Source: Myxococcales bacterium (lineage in GTDB: Bacteria; Myxococcota_A; Polyangia; Polyangiales; Ga0077539). From it: 64,000 nucleotides of DNA. Under the pieces are notes generated by a model. That model ran no database searches, was not told where the DNA came from, and worked only from the letters and a program-made list of their open reading frames with translations. The position numbers and the translations under genes are program-made. Below are positions 17,331-26,629 of the stretch, in pieces. How positions within the stretch are numbered: position 1 is the stretch's first letter; each line of letters opens with the position of its first letter. The stretch lies in the NCBI GenBank assembly GCA_016792845.1, contig JAEUKH010000011.1, positions 1 to 64,000 of the forward strand, given 5' to 3'.

Positions 17331-17353
17331 GCCCTCCGACGAAGGCCCTCCCG

Positions 17354-17641
17354 ATGCTCACACCGCGCCCCCTCGAAGCGCTCAGGGCCGAGATCGATCG
17401 GGCCGACGACCTCCTGTTCGCGGCCCTCGCGCTGCGCTTCGCGGCGGTCACCGAGGTGGCTTCGCTCAAGCGCGCCGAGGGCCTCGCGCCGGTCGACCCC
17501 GCCCGCGAAGACGCCCTGCGACGTCGCTGGGTGCGCCTCGCCGAGGCCCACGGCGTGCCTGCCGCCGAGGCCCTCGCGGTGATGGAGTCGGTGCTCGCGC
17601 AGTGCCGCGCGCGGGTGGTGGCCGCGGCTCAAGAGCGTTGA
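17354..17641 (+). CDS. chorismate mutase, AroQ type
   Basis: 95 aa, the usual size for a stand-alone AroQ domain. It converts chorismate to prephenate for Phe/Tyr synthesis. The signature LRAEIDRADDLLFAALALRF, then LKRAEGLAPVDPAREDAL, matches the family pattern RxxIDxxDxxLxxLLxxR...K...PxRE. The catalytic Arg, Lys and Glu positions are present. It lies 23 bp after the FHA regulator and 34 bp before 17676-18806. No signal peptide, so cytoplasmic. Confidence 0.85.
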   Translation: MLTPRPLEALRAEIDRADDLLFAALALRFAAVTEVASLKRAEGLAPVDPAREDALRRRWVRLAEAHGVPAAEALAVMESVLAQCRARVVAAAQER

Positions 17642-17675
17642 CAACACTAGGCCGAGTCTGTCATCGCGCGCCCCC

Positions 17676-18806
17676 GTGAGATTCACCGGCATCGCCCCAG
17701 AGCGCCTCGTTGAACAGGTTGAGAACACCGCGGCCTGGGCGCTCTCGGGTCCCACCGAGGGGCTCCGCTACAGCTGGCGTCGGCGCCTCGTCGCGGGGCG
17801 CGGCTGCGCGCAGTCGTACGACGACCCGCAGGGGTATTTCGGGCTCCAGCTCGCGGCCCATTTCTGCACCGTGGGCACCTTTGTGCCGACCGACGTCGAC
17901 AGCCACATTCGGCACCACGCGTGGCAGCGCTGCGAAGACGCTGAGACCCTCGCGCGCTTTGTGGCCGTGGTCGACGAGACCGACCATTGGGAGACCGCGT
18001 CGGTCTCGGCGCGCTGCATCACCGTGCCCGAGGTGGGCGCGCTCTCGGGGCACGAGGGCGAGTGGCTCGCGGTGCGTGCGGGGGCGCTCGGGCGCGCGCT
18101 CCAGCTCGAAGGCGCCGAGGCCCTGGTCGAGCAGCTCTTGGCTCAGATCGAGGCCGTCATCACACGCTCGCACCGCGCGTGGGCGCTCTGCGAAGGCCGC
18201 CCGGGGCGCGAGCTCCTGGCCCTTCAGGTCGCGACCACGGTGGCCCACAACCTCGGCGACCTCGCCCGCGTCGTCGAGGCGTGGAAGGTGTCGAGCGAGC
18301 GCGGTCGCGCCCTCCAGCGCGCGCTTACGCGGCCCGCGCGGGAGGTGCAGGGCGACCCGCGCTTCGAGCGCATGGGGCGCATCAATACCGAGATCATGGC
18401 GGCCGAGAACGGTCGCTTCTTGCCGCTCCGCGAGGCGCGCCCGCTTCGCCTCGGGCGCTCGCTCTTGCTCGGGCTCGGGCCGAACCTCGACGCCTGGGGC
18501 GCGACCCTGGCCCGCGACCCCTTGCTCGACGAAGAGGGCCCGGCGGGCATGTTGGGCGGCCGCGGCGCCGTGCTCGCTGCGTTGGTGAAGGGCCACCTCG
18601 CGCAGCCCGCGGTGCTCGCCTGGGTTCGCGCCATCGCGGGCTTCCATCACGCCCACCCGGGGGGCGTCGAGGCCCTCGCCGACAAGGTCGCCGCGCGCGA
18701 CCGCAAGGCCCTCAGCGCGGGCCCCGTGCGCGAGGCTTTTGGGGTCAGCCCCGAGCGCTTCATGGCCCGGCTCGTCAACCGCTACCAGACCGCGCTCAAA
18801 CGATAG
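17676..18806 (+). CDS. conserved hypothetical protein
   Basis: 376 aa with a GTG start at 17676. It is soluble and mostly helical, with no signal peptide. Notable are a His/Cys/Asp-rich N-terminal stretch (AHFCTVGTFVPTDVDSHIRHHAWQRCEDAE, VDETDHWETASVSARCITVPEVG) that could bind metal, and long Ala/Leu-rich helices after it. The same-strand neighbour upstream is chorismate mutase. I do not recognise the family. Confidence 0.6.
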   Translation: MRFTGIAPERLVEQVENTAAWALSGPTEGLRYSWRRRLVAGRGCAQSYDDPQGYFGLQLAAHFCTVGTFVPTDVDSHIRHHAWQRCEDAETLARFVAVVDETDHWETASVSARCITVPEVGALSGHEGEWLAVRAGALGRALQLEGAEALVEQLLAQIEAVITRSHRAWALCEGRPGRELLALQVATTVAHNLGDLARVVEAWKVSSERGRALQRALTRPAREVQGDPRFERMGRINTEIMAAENGRFLPLREARPLRLGRSLLLGLGPNLDAWGATLARDPLLDEEGPAGMLGGRGAVLAALVKGHLAQPAVLAWVRAIAGFHHAHPGGVEALADKVAARDRKALSAGPVREAFGVSPERFMARLVNRYQTALKR

Positions 18807-18939
18807 AACACACCGTCAAGCGCGGTCGTCGTGACCTCACCCCCTGCGGGGCGCACCATTCTCGCGCCCCTCTCCTGACTGGGCTGTGGTTTACCCGCGG
18901 AAATTAGTTGACACGTCGGCATGAGAGGGCATCGCGCAC
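18807..18939. other. non-coding region with diverged repeat unit
   Basis: No gene is seen. Bases about 18829-18885 hold a diverged copy of the GTGACCTCACCCCCTG...GCGCCCCTCTCCTGAC sequence that forms the arms of the inverted repeat to the right. Confidence 0.6.
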
Positions 18940-19009
18940 CTGGCGTGACCTCACCCCCTGTGGGGCGCACGGCTCTCGCGCCCCCTCTCCCTGTCAGGAG
19001 AGGGGCAAA
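18940..19009. repeat. left arm of 70-bp inverted repeat
   Basis: Runs from CTGGCGTGACCTCACCCCCT to CAGGAGAGGGGCAAA. It pairs with 19104-19173 in reverse complement with only a few differences. The inner part CCCTCTCCCTGTCAGGAGAGGG is itself an imperfect palindrome. Confidence 0.85.
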
Positions 19010-19103
19010 TATAGACAAAACCAACCATCGAACAAAACAATAAGTCTCTTAACCAGGAAGAACATTGCTATGATAATGAAGAATCATATTAAACCTGTCG
19101 CAT
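19010..19103. other. AT-rich core between inverted-repeat arms
   Basis: About 94 bases at roughly one-third GC, in a region otherwise near 70% GC. It holds AACAAAACAATAAGTCTC, ATGATAATGAAGAATC and similar runs. No gene is convincing here; a 30-codon frame from 19070 with AGGAAG upstream runs into the right arm and is probably fortuitous. Confidence 0.7.
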
Positions 19104-19173
19104 TTTGCCCCTCTCCTGACAGGGAGAGGGGGCGCGAGAATGGTGCGCCGCCCAGGGGGTGAGGTCACGCCAG
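19104..19173. repeat. right arm of 70-bp inverted repeat
   Basis: Reverse-complement partner of 18940-19009. It merges at its right end with the first unit of the 41-bp tandem array. Confidence 0.85.
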
Positions 19174-19290
19174 ACGCAGGGCCGAGCGCCGCCCAGGGGG
19201 TGAGGTCACGCCAGACGCAGGGCCGTGCGCCCCCCAGGGGGTGAGGTCACGTCGACCGCACTGCGCCCGCCCCCAGCGTGTGAGGTCACG
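19146..19290. repeat. 41-bp tandem repeat, about 3.5 units
   Basis: Units start at 19146, 19187, 19228 and 19269 (partial). The core is CCCAGGGGGTGAGGTCACGC; units 1 and 2 are almost identical and later units decay. There are no unique spacers, so this is not a CRISPR array. Confidence 0.85.
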
Positions 19291-19330
19291 CCCGCCACTC
19301 CACCGGGGTGAGCGCACACCCCGCCGAAGC

Positions 19331-20743
19331 TCAGGTGAGCACCGCGCGGAACACCAGAAACAGCACGCCCGAGAGGGTGACGACCACGGGCAGGGTCATG
19401 ATCCACGCGAGGCCGATGTTGCGGAGCGTGCCGAGGTTGACCCCCGAGCCGTTGGCCACCATGGTGCCCGCGATGCCGCTCGAGAGCACATGGGTGGTGC
19501 TCACCGGCAAGCCCGACACCGCCGCGAAGCCGATGGTGCTGGCCGCAACGAGCTCAGCCGCGGCGCCCTGGGCGTAGGTGAGGTGCGACTTGCCGATCTT
19601 CTCGCCCACCGTCACGACGATGCGGCGCCAGCCGAACATGGTGCCGACCCCGAGCGCGAGGGCGATCACGAAGAGCACCCACTGGGGCGCGTAGTCGGTG
19701 AGCTTGCGCATCGCCTTGCGGTCGGCGTCGAGGGTGCGGCGCTCGGATTCGGTGAGCCCGAGGCCGCCGTGCTTGACGAGCTGTTCGAGGGCCTTGTCGG
19801 CGCGAAGGATGGCCCCGCGCACCTCGAAGCGCTGCTCGCGGGGGATGTCAGACACGCTGCGGTGGGCCGACACCTGGGCGCTCACCGCGTCAAGGGCGCG
19901 GCGAATGTTGCGGACCTCGGCCTCGGCGTGCGCGTCGGCGTGGGCGGTGAGCGTCTGCTCGATGTGGGCCACGGCCACCACCGTGCCGCGGTAGGCCTCG
20001 TCGGTGGCGTGGAGGTTCAGCGCGTAGCTCGCGGGCACCAGGCCCATGAGGATGAGCATCACGAGCCCGACGCCCTTCTGGCCGTCGTTCGAGCCGTGGG
20101 CGAAGCTCACCCCCGAGCAGGTCGCGACGAGGAGGGCGCGGACGTAAAAGGGCGGGGGCTGATCCTTCGGGGGCTCTTCGAGAAGACCCGCGCGGGCCGC
20201 GAAGCGACGGGTCAGCACCAAAAGCAGCGCCGACGCGGCGAAGCCGAAGAGGGGCGAGACGATGAGCGAGATGCCGATCTCGCCGGCCTTCTGCCAGTTG
20301 ACGCCGTCGCCGAAGTGGTGGCCCGGCAAGAGCGAGTTGGCGATGCCGACGCCGAGGATGGCGCCAATCAGGGTGTGAGACGACGAGGCCGGGAGGCCCT
20401 TGTACCAGGTGGCGAGGTTCCACAAAATGGCGGCGATGAGCATGGCGAGGACCATCGCGAGGCCCTTGCCTGTGCCCGATGAGACCAAAAGCTCGACGGG
20501 CAGGAGCTTCATGAGCCCGAGGGCTACCGAGATGCCAGCCGAGAAGACCCCGAGAAAATTGCAGATGCCCGAGAGCACCACCGCGTGGGTGGGCTTGAGG
20601 CTGTGGGTGTAGATCACCGTCGCCACTGCGTTGGCGGTGTCGTGAAACCCGTTCACGAATTCGAAGCCCAGCGCGATACCCAGGCACACAAACAAGAGCA
20701 CGGCGTTGCCGGTGCTGAGTCCGTGGTCGAAGAGCGCGTTCAT
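19331..20743 (-). CDS. pitA: inorganic phosphate transporter, PiT family
   Basis: 470 aa inner-membrane carrier that takes up phosphate (metal-phosphate/H+ symport in the family). Both signature halves are present: GFEFVNGFHDTANAVATVIYT near the N terminus and SGVSFAHGSNDGQKGVGLVM in the middle, with about ten hydrophobic helices and ASSSHTLIGAILG / VSTTHVLSSGIAG repeats. The halves are separated by a cytoplasmic helical loop of about 120 residues, as in other PitA proteins. The gene stands alone; no phoU-like partner (pit accessory) is next to it. Confidence 0.93.
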   Translation of the reverse strand: MNALFDHGLSTGNAVLLFVCLGIALGFEFVNGFHDTANAVATVIYTHSLKPTHAVVLSGICNFLGVFSAGISVALGLMKLLPVELLVSSGTGKGLAMVLAMLIAAILWNLATWYKGLPASSSHTLIGAILGVGIANSLLPGHHFGDGVNWQKAGEIGISLIVSPLFGFAASALLLVLTRRFAARAGLLEEPPKDQPPPFYVRALLVATCSGVSFAHGSNDGQKGVGLVMLILMGLVPASYALNLHATDEAYRGTVVAVAHIEQTLTAHADAHAEAEVRNIRRALDAVSAQVSAHRSVSDIPREQRFEVRGAILRADKALEQLVKHGGLGLTESERRTLDADRKAMRKLTDYAPQWVLFVIALALGVGTMFGWRRIVVTVGEKIGKSHLTYAQGAAAELVAASTIGFAAVSGLPVSTTHVLSSGIAGTMVANGSGVNLGTLRNIGLAWIMTLPVVVTLSGVLFLVFRAVLT

Positions 20744-21007
20744 GCGGCACCTTTTGGTCTTTCTCGCGCCCTACGAGGGGTCGAAGCCTCCACCACATCC
20801 GTGTGATGTCGCCTCGCAGGGGATTTGGGGCACCGTTGGCCCCGTCGCCGATTCCCGAGACGGTAGGGCCGCTTCGTATCACAGAGGTGACAATTGCGTG
20901 TGTGAAGCGAGACGCTTCGTCGACCCCGCGCCGCTGCCCGCTTGAGCCCAGTGGCCCGAGTGTGTGACCTTGCGATCGAACCGTTCAAACGAAGAGTGAG
21001 GGTCGCG

Positions 21008-22480
21008 ATGAAGCGTGCGCCGCTGTGGTTGATCTTGGGCGTCTTGGGTGGGTCTTCGATGGGCTGCGGCAAGCTCATGCGCCTCGTGCAAGGCCTCACC
21101 GGCGGGGCCCCGTCGCACGACACCGCGGCGCAGCCCGCCGCCACACCGAGCGGCGGCCCCGAGGCCCCCGAGGCGCCCGCGTCGAGCGTGACAAGACCCG
21201 CGCCGGGGAGGGCTACGGGCTGCCCGGCGATGCTCAACAACAGCGCGCTCTTGCCCGGCACCGAGCACGCCATCGAGCTGCACCGCGACGAGGTGTGGAG
21301 CCTCGAAGACTCGCCCCATCGGCTCCCGCATGGCTTCCATGTGCCCGACGGCAAGACCCTCACGGTGGCCCCCTGCGCGGTGGTGCTCATGGCCAACAGC
21401 ACGGGCTTTCACGTCGACAACGGCGCGACGCTCATCGCGGTGGGCGACGCGCAGCACCCGATCCGCTTCGGTTCGAACAACCCGCAGCCCCAGCCCGGCG
21501 ACTGGCAGAGCCTCTGGATCGACGCCAACGCGCGGCGCAACTCGCGGCTCAGCCATGTGATCGTCGAGCACGCGGGGCACGAATGGGGGGGCGTCCACGC
21601 GGGGCTCGTGGTGATCGCGCCGAGCTTCCATCTCGACCACGTCGCGATGCGGTTCAACACAGGGTTCGGCCTCGCGCTGCGCGACGGCGGCTCGCTCTCG
21701 TCAGACTCGTCTGACCTGGTGGTGACCCAGACCGCGGCCGAGGGCACCTCGCAGACCGGGGCGGTGTATGTGCAGCGCCCCCCGGCGGTGGCCACGCTGC
21801 CGCTCGGGCAGTACACGGGCAACGCCGTCGACGAGGTGTTGATCGCTGAGGGCGGCACCGGCGACGACCACGCGGTGCGACAGAGCGCGACCTGGCGCAA
21901 CGTGGGCGTGCCCTATCACCTCGCCGACGACGTCGACCTTCGGGTCGAAGGCCCTACGGGCCCGGTGTTGACCCTCGCGCCGACGGTGACGATCCGGATG
22001 GGCCGCAACGCGGGCATCAGCGTCGGGTACGACGCCGAAGGCGGGCTCATCGTCGACGGTCAGAGCGAGGCCGGTCGGGTCACGCTGAAGCCCGCAGGCA
22101 ACGACGCGAGCCCGGGCATCTGGCGCGGCGTCTACTTCGGTCCGCGCTTCAACCGAAGCCTGAGCCGCCTTCATTTCGCGAGCCTCCAGAGCGCAGGCGC
22201 CAACTGGAACGCGCAGCTCTGCGACTGGCAAGGCACGAGCTCCGACAACGCCTTCGTGCTCTTCGAGAACACCCCGAGCGCGAACGCCCTCGAGCACGTC
22301 AGCTTCGCCAACGGCGCCCCCGACGTGGCGGCCATCGCGCGTCACTGGCGCGGCGCCGCGGTCGACTTCAGCGCGCCCGCCTTGGGCAACGACTTCACGC
22401 AGCTCGGTGCGGGGTGCCACCAATCGCCGGTGATGAGCGCCGAGGGCGGCTGCCCAGACCCGGCGCCCGCCTGTCAGTGA
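21008..22480 (+). CDS. beta-helix-type lipoprotein
   Basis: 490 aa from the ATG at 21008, preceded by GAGTGAGGG. The lipobox is SSMGC. After a Pro/Ala linker the body reads as a right-handed parallel beta-helix: short strands with VPDGKTLTVAPCAVVLMANSTGFHVDNGATLIAVG, then WQSLWID, LSHVIVEHAG, FHLDHVAMRFNTGFGLALRDG and similar rungs. The C terminus has three Cys. Such proteins are usually surface-located and often bind or cleave polysaccharide, but no catalytic residues can be assigned. Confidence 0.65.
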   Translation: MKRAPLWLILGVLGGSSMGCGKLMRLVQGLTGGAPSHDTAAQPAATPSGGPEAPEAPASSVTRPAPGRATGCPAMLNNSALLPGTEHAIELHRDEVWSLEDSPHRLPHGFHVPDGKTLTVAPCAVVLMANSTGFHVDNGATLIAVGDAQHPIRFGSNNPQPQPGDWQSLWIDANARRNSRLSHVIVEHAGHEWGGVHAGLVVIAPSFHLDHVAMRFNTGFGLALRDGGSLSSDSSDLVVTQTAAEGTSQTGAVYVQRPPAVATLPLGQYTGNAVDEVLIAEGGTGDDHAVRQSATWRNVGVPYHLADDVDLRVEGPTGPVLTLAPTVTIRMGRNAGISVGYDAEGGLIVDGQSEAGRVTLKPAGNDASPGIWRGVYFGPRFNRSLSRLHFASLQSAGANWNAQLCDWQGTSSDNAFVLFENTPSANALEHVSFANGAPDVAAIARHWRGAAVDFSAPALGNDFTQLGAGCHQSPVMSAEGGCPDPAPACQ

Positions 22481-22489
22481 GCCCGCCGC

Positions 22490-23185
22490 TCACGCGCTGA
22501 GATCGACCACGAAGAGGGTGTGGTGCCGATACCGTGACACGGCGTCGAGCGGCTGCACCCGCACCTCGGTCGCGCGCGGCATCGACGCGAGCTTCGCCTG
22601 CCATGCGCCGCGGGTCAGAAACGAGCCGGTGTCGACGCGGGGCGCGAAGGTCGTCGCGGCCGCGTATTCGAGGTCGGTGTCGACGATGTGGGCCCAGTTG
22701 CGGAGCCTGTAAAACAAGTCAAATCGCTCGACGCTGTCTTCGAGGATGAGCACCCTCCGCCGGGCGCAACGCACCATCTCGACGAGGAGCGCGTCGACCG
22801 CCGCGGGCCGAAGGTGATGCAAGACGTAGCAGCTCATCACGACGTCGAAGTCGCGGTCGGCGAAGGGCAAGGTCTCGCCGTCGTAAGCCCCGAGGGTGGG
22901 CGCGACGGCGCCCGGCAGCATCGTGGGCGCGCCCGCGTGGAGGTCGACCCCAAAGGTGACCAATTCGCGCTGAAACAAGCTCAAATGGACGAGCCGGTCG
23001 CCGTGCCCGCAGCCCACGTCGAGCACGCGATCGCCTGCCTCAAGGTGCCGGGCCATCACGCTCGCCTTGAGGAGGTCGTGCGTCGACGTGCGCAGCGTCA
23101 TCGGCAACTTTCGGTCGCGGTTGGCCAGCGCGGCGCTCACCGATTGCAGGGCCCGCGCGGCCCCGCGGAGAATTGCGCGCTTCAT
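22490..23185 (-). CDS. class I SAM-dependent methyltransferase
   Basis: 231 aa. Motif I VLDVGCGHGDRLVHL, the acidic loop FGVDLHAG, and motif IV FDVVMSCYVLHHL are clear, matching the methyltransferase-11 type. The substrate is not evident. An N-terminal stretch of about 45 residues is basic. The upstream region carries three exact 23-bp tandem repeats (23248-23316), 63 bp before the start codon. Confidence 0.85.
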   Translation of the reverse strand: MKRAILRGAARALQSVSAALANRDRKLPMTLRTSTHDLLKASVMARHLEAGDRVLDVGCGHGDRLVHLSLFQRELVTFGVDLHAGAPTMLPGAVAPTLGAYDGETLPFADRDFDVVMSCYVLHHLRPAAVDALLVEMVRCARRRVLILEDSVERFDLFYRLRNWAHIVDTDLEYAAATTFAPRVDTGSFLTRGAWQAKLASMPRATEVRVQPLDAVSRYRHHTLFVVDLSA

Positions 23186-23247
23186 CGCGCCTCGCCCGGT
23201 CGGGTCATCGGCCCGCGGTCAGAACGCCAGCACGAGCGCAGCTTCGC

Positions 23248-23316
23248 GTGTCTCGCTCGCGCAGTTTCGCGTGTCTCGCTCGCGCAGTTTCGCGTGTCTC
23301 GCTCGCGCAGTTTCGC
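23248..23316. repeat. 23-bp tandem repeat, three exact copies
   Basis: Three head-to-tail copies of GTGTCTCGCTCGCGCAGTTT+CGC at 23248, 23271 and 23294, with a partial variant just to the left. They lie upstream of the methyltransferase gene and downstream of the glycosyltransferase gene. Confidence 0.95.
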
Positions 23317-23429
23317 GTCGAAGTGCGGTGTCGGTGTCACCTCTCGTACATACACGTAACGCTCGTTTCTAGGGCAGAGAACTGTTGTGTGACGCGCGTT
23401 CCGAGGGAATCGCGGCACGGCGCCGATGC

Positions 23430-24647
23430 TCAGGGCTGCGCGGCCGGGGCGAGGCCCTCGTGCAGCGCGAGCGCGCGGAGGTACGCCGCCGCGGTGCCGC
23501 GGGCCATGGCGTCGCGGGTGAAGGTGCGCGCGCGGGTGCGGCCCTCTCGTTGCGCCAGGTCGCGTCGCGCGGCGTCGTGGTGCAACACCGCGATGGCCTC
23601 GGCGAGCTGGTCAGGGCGCTCGGGGTCGACCACGAAGCCGCTGGCTCCGGCCACCTCGTCGGCGCCGCTGTCGCGGGTCACGATCACCGCACACCCCGCC
23701 GCCATGGCCTCAAGCACCGGGAGCCCGAAGCCCTCAAGCCGCGACGGAAACACCAGCGCCACCGCGCCCGCGTAGAGCCCCCGGAGGCGCTCGTCAGAGA
23801 CGAAGCCGAGAAAATCGACGCGGTCTTCGACCCCCATCGCACGCGCGAGCGCCACCATCTTCGCGCGATCGTGGGGCAAGAGCGCGGCGGCCCAGGCGAG
23901 CCTGAGCGCGTGCCGACGGTTCACCAAGGCGAGGGCCGCGAAGAGCGAGCGAATGTCTTTTCGCGGGTCGCAGTATCCGACGTACAGAACGTATGGCGCG
24001 GCGCCCGAGTCAACGGCCGCGAGGGGCGCGCGCTCGAAGCGCGAGGCGCTGTTGTAGACCACCGAGAGCCGCGCGTCGTCGACCTGACAGAAGCGCGTGA
24101 GGCTCTGCCGGGTGCGCTCTGAAATGCAGATCACATGGTCGGCGCGACGGTACCGAACGAGGTCGCGGGCGAGGCGAACCGAGAAGCCGACCGTGCGCGC
24201 CCCGTAGCGACGCGACCCGAGCGCGAGGCCGAGGTAGTGCTCGGGCATCTCAAGCGGGATGAGGTCGTGACAGGTGACGATGAGGCAGCCCACCCGCGCC
24301 AATGGCATGCCGTAGGCCTGGGGCATGTGGAGCGCGCGCGCGCCGGTCGTCGCGAGGGCCGCTCCGAGCGCGAAGCGTCGCTGCATGAAGACCCGGTTCG
24401 ACAGCGCGCCCCGTTCGGCCTCGCTCTCTTCGACCAGCGCGGCGAGGTCGGTCGAGAAACGAAGCGGCGCGAGGCTCGTCGCCGCGAGCGCCGTGAACGG
24501 GAGGTCGTCACCGAGCGCGGCGAGACCGAGGAGGAGCTCCTGGGTGTAGCGGCCGATGCCGCGAAAGCCCGAGAGCGCGCGCAGCGCGGTGGCGTCGATC
24601 AGAACCCTCGGTTTGGGGCGCGCAGCGTGGTGGGGCGTCGGGCGCAT
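23430..24647 (-). CDS. glycosyltransferase family 4 (GT-B)
   Basis: 405 aa from the ATG at 24647; a start 13 codons earlier is possible. N-terminal GFRGIGRYTQELLLGL, and the C-terminal nucleotide-sugar domain with YVGYCDPRKDIRSLFAALALV and EGFGLPVLEAMAAGCAVIVTRDSGADEVAG, are typical of retaining GT4 enzymes. It probably adds a hexose to a surface polysaccharide or lipid-linked glycan. The methyltransferase gene downstream on the same strand may act on the same product. Confidence 0.88.
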   Translation of the reverse strand: MRPTPHHAARPKPRVLIDATALRALSGFRGIGRYTQELLLGLAALGDDLPFTALAATSLAPLRFSTDLAALVEESEAERGALSNRVFMQRRFALGAALATTGARALHMPQAYGMPLARVGCLIVTCHDLIPLEMPEHYLGLALGSRRYGARTVGFSVRLARDLVRYRRADHVICISERTRQSLTRFCQVDDARLSVVYNSASRFERAPLAAVDSGAAPYVLYVGYCDPRKDIRSLFAALALVNRRHALRLAWAAALLPHDRAKMVALARAMGVEDRVDFLGFVSDERLRGLYAGAVALVFPSRLEGFGLPVLEAMAAGCAVIVTRDSGADEVAGASGFVVDPERPDQLAEAIAVLHHDAARRDLAQREGRTRARTFTRDAMARGTAAAYLRALALHEGLAPAAQP

Positions 24648-24712
24648 CGCGGGCCTTGAGCCTAGACCTCTCGGCCAGCGAGACAAGCGCCCTCACGCAT
24701 GGGCCTTGCCCG

Positions 24713-26485
24713 TCACGGGGCGCCCACGCTCTGAACGCACTCGATGGTCGCGCGGGCTCCGACGGGCACCGCGGCCTCGTCGGTGAAGCGAATCTGGGCC
24801 TGGCAGTTGGGCGCGAGGGGGTCGGGCGCGGTGTCGTAGTAGAAGCCCTGGCGCCCGGGGGCGGGGCGTTGCCGGGGCACCACCGCGAGGGGCTCGACGA
24901 GGCACTCGGCGGTGCCGTTGTCATGTCGGGCGACGAGCCTGCGCCCGTGGGCCGCGGTGCACCAGCGCGCGGCGTCGATCGAGGCAGGCAAGACCTCGCG
25001 CACGACACAGCGGACCTGAACCGGCGTGCCATCTTCGGGCGTCACGCACGCGCCGTCGGGGCCCTCGGGGCCGCAGATCCTTGGGCTCGTCTCAAGCGCC
25101 CGAGGCAGACACGGGACGCCCAGATTCTGCGTAATCAACGCCACCGTGTCGGCCAGCGCCGGGGCGTAATCGTTGGCGCAAATCGACGCCACCGAGCCGT
25201 TGCCCGTGAGCGCATCGAAGCGCCGCGCGACCTCGGCGATGCGCCGCGACGGGAGCGCGAAGTACTGCCGCGCCGGGTCACACCCCGCGGGGCCCTCGAC
25301 GGGGCGCGAACCTTCGCTCCGGCAGGCGGGCATCACGCGGCCCGGGCACTGGGCGTCGTCGCGGCCCTGGCGCATCGAGACGGGGCCCTCGGGGCTCGGG
25401 CCGTCGAGGGCGTCGTCGCCTGCGGGGCGGCGGCCGAGGAGGCGCTCCCAGTCGACGCGCTGATCGGGGCGCCGCGGCAGGGCGAGGGGCACCCCCGCGA
25501 TGGCCGAGAAGACCACGCGCTCGGGGTGCGAGGGCTTGAGCGAGAGGAAGCCGCGGTCGGGGCGCGCGGGGTCGATGTAGCGGTTGAGGTTCCACGTGGG
25601 GTCTTGGGCCGAGCCTGGGGTGTAGCGGTAGAAGCGAAGGTTGAGGTCGTCGTCGCCCCAGGCCGTGTCGTCGCTGTCATAGACTCCGAGGGCGCTGCCG
25701 CGTGGCGCTCGGCAATCGCCGTCGGGGTCGCCCGCCTCGGCGTACCGACAGTCGCGCACCGAGCCGTCTTCTTCGTCGGTGATGACCACCAGCGCGAGCA
25801 CCGCGTCGGGCCGCACGAAGCCCGCATTGGGGTCGCCGTTGCCCGGCATCTGCCGCGGGTTTCGCGTCACCAGCGCGCGGTACGCGGCTTCGAGGGGTTG
25901 CTCGAGGCCGCACCCTTGCGTGGCCAAGAAGGCGTTGCACACGAAGTCTTCGCGAAAGCTGTCGGTGTCGCCGCCCGCAGCGAAGCTCAAGAAGCTCGGG
26001 TACTGCGCAGGGTCGTTCGTGCACCGCGCGGGCCGGATGCTCGCCCGCGATGATGCCCAGGGCTGATGGCGCCGCATCGCGAGGCCGTACCGAATGGGAT
26101 TCAAGAGCCCCTCGTCGCCGCCGTCGGCGTTGTCGCACGACCCCAGCGCCGTGCCGGGAGTACCCAAATCGGTAGAAATTACACCGACTTGTACGCTCTC
26201 GGCGCGCTGCCGCGTGGGTCGCCCGGTGCGCGGGTCTCTGGGCGCCGTGACGAGCTGAGCGATGAGCACGTCGAACTGCCGCGCGAGGCGGGCCTGGTTC
26301 TCGCCCATGCTGTTTGAGTTATCGATGACAAAGAGCACGTCGACGTTGGGCGTGCCGATGTTGATGACGGGCAGCCGTACGCCCGACTGAAGGTTGACCT
26401 CGGGTTCGGCCAAGGGCCGCGAGACGCAGCTCGCCAAGGCGCTCAGAAGAAGCCATGCCCAGGGTCTCGTGAAGGTGTGAGTCAT
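24713..26485 (-). CDS. lipoprotein with von Willebrand A-type domain
   Basis: 590 aa from the ATG at 26485, with GGAGG 9 bases upstream. The lipobox is LASC. Residues about 45-280 carry a vWA-like domain with the MIDAS motif VLFVIDNSNSMGENQARL (DxSxS) and LALVVITDEEDGS. The C-terminal half is Cys-rich and lacks a recognised domain. Long Asp/Pro-rich loops (DPDGDCRAP) suggest surface exposure. Similar large vWA lipoproteins are frequent in Polyangiales genomes; function is unknown. Confidence 0.8.
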   Translation of the reverse strand: MTHTFTRPWAWLLLSALASCVSRPLAEPEVNLQSGVRLPVINIGTPNVDVLFVIDNSNSMGENQARLARQFDVLIAQLVTAPRDPRTGRPTRQRAESVQVGVISTDLGTPGTALGSCDNADGGDEGLLNPIRYGLAMRRHQPWASSRASIRPARCTNDPAQYPSFLSFAAGGDTDSFREDFVCNAFLATQGCGLEQPLEAAYRALVTRNPRQMPGNGDPNAGFVRPDAVLALVVITDEEDGSVRDCRYAEAGDPDGDCRAPRGSALGVYDSDDTAWGDDDLNLRFYRYTPGSAQDPTWNLNRYIDPARPDRGFLSLKPSHPERVVFSAIAGVPLALPRRPDQRVDWERLLGRRPAGDDALDGPSPEGPVSMRQGRDDAQCPGRVMPACRSEGSRPVEGPAGCDPARQYFALPSRRIAEVARRFDALTGNGSVASICANDYAPALADTVALITQNLGVPCLPRALETSPRICGPEGPDGACVTPEDGTPVQVRCVVREVLPASIDAARWCTAAHGRRLVARHDNGTAECLVEPLAVVPRQRPAPGRQGFYYDTAPDPLAPNCQAQIRFTDEAAVPVGARATIECVQSVGAP

Positions 26486-26629
26486 CGCGCAGCCTCCGTT
26501 CGGTGCGGAGGCATTGCAGCAAGGGCGCCAGCCGAGACGGTGTGACGCTTTGCCTATAAAACGCGGCGATCGCCGTCGCCGAGATGACAACCGAAGAGGC
26601 CCCCCGCGCCACCGGCGTTGGCGACGTCG

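Noticed and set aside
19070..19162. 30-codon frame with AGGAAG upstream in the AT-rich core
   Set aside because: It reads straight through the repeat arm and tandem unit, so the protein would be a by-product of the repeats; kept only as a weak possibility.
19146..19290. Possible CRISPR array
   Set aside because: Units are contiguous 41-mers that decay gradually, without unique spacers or cas genes.
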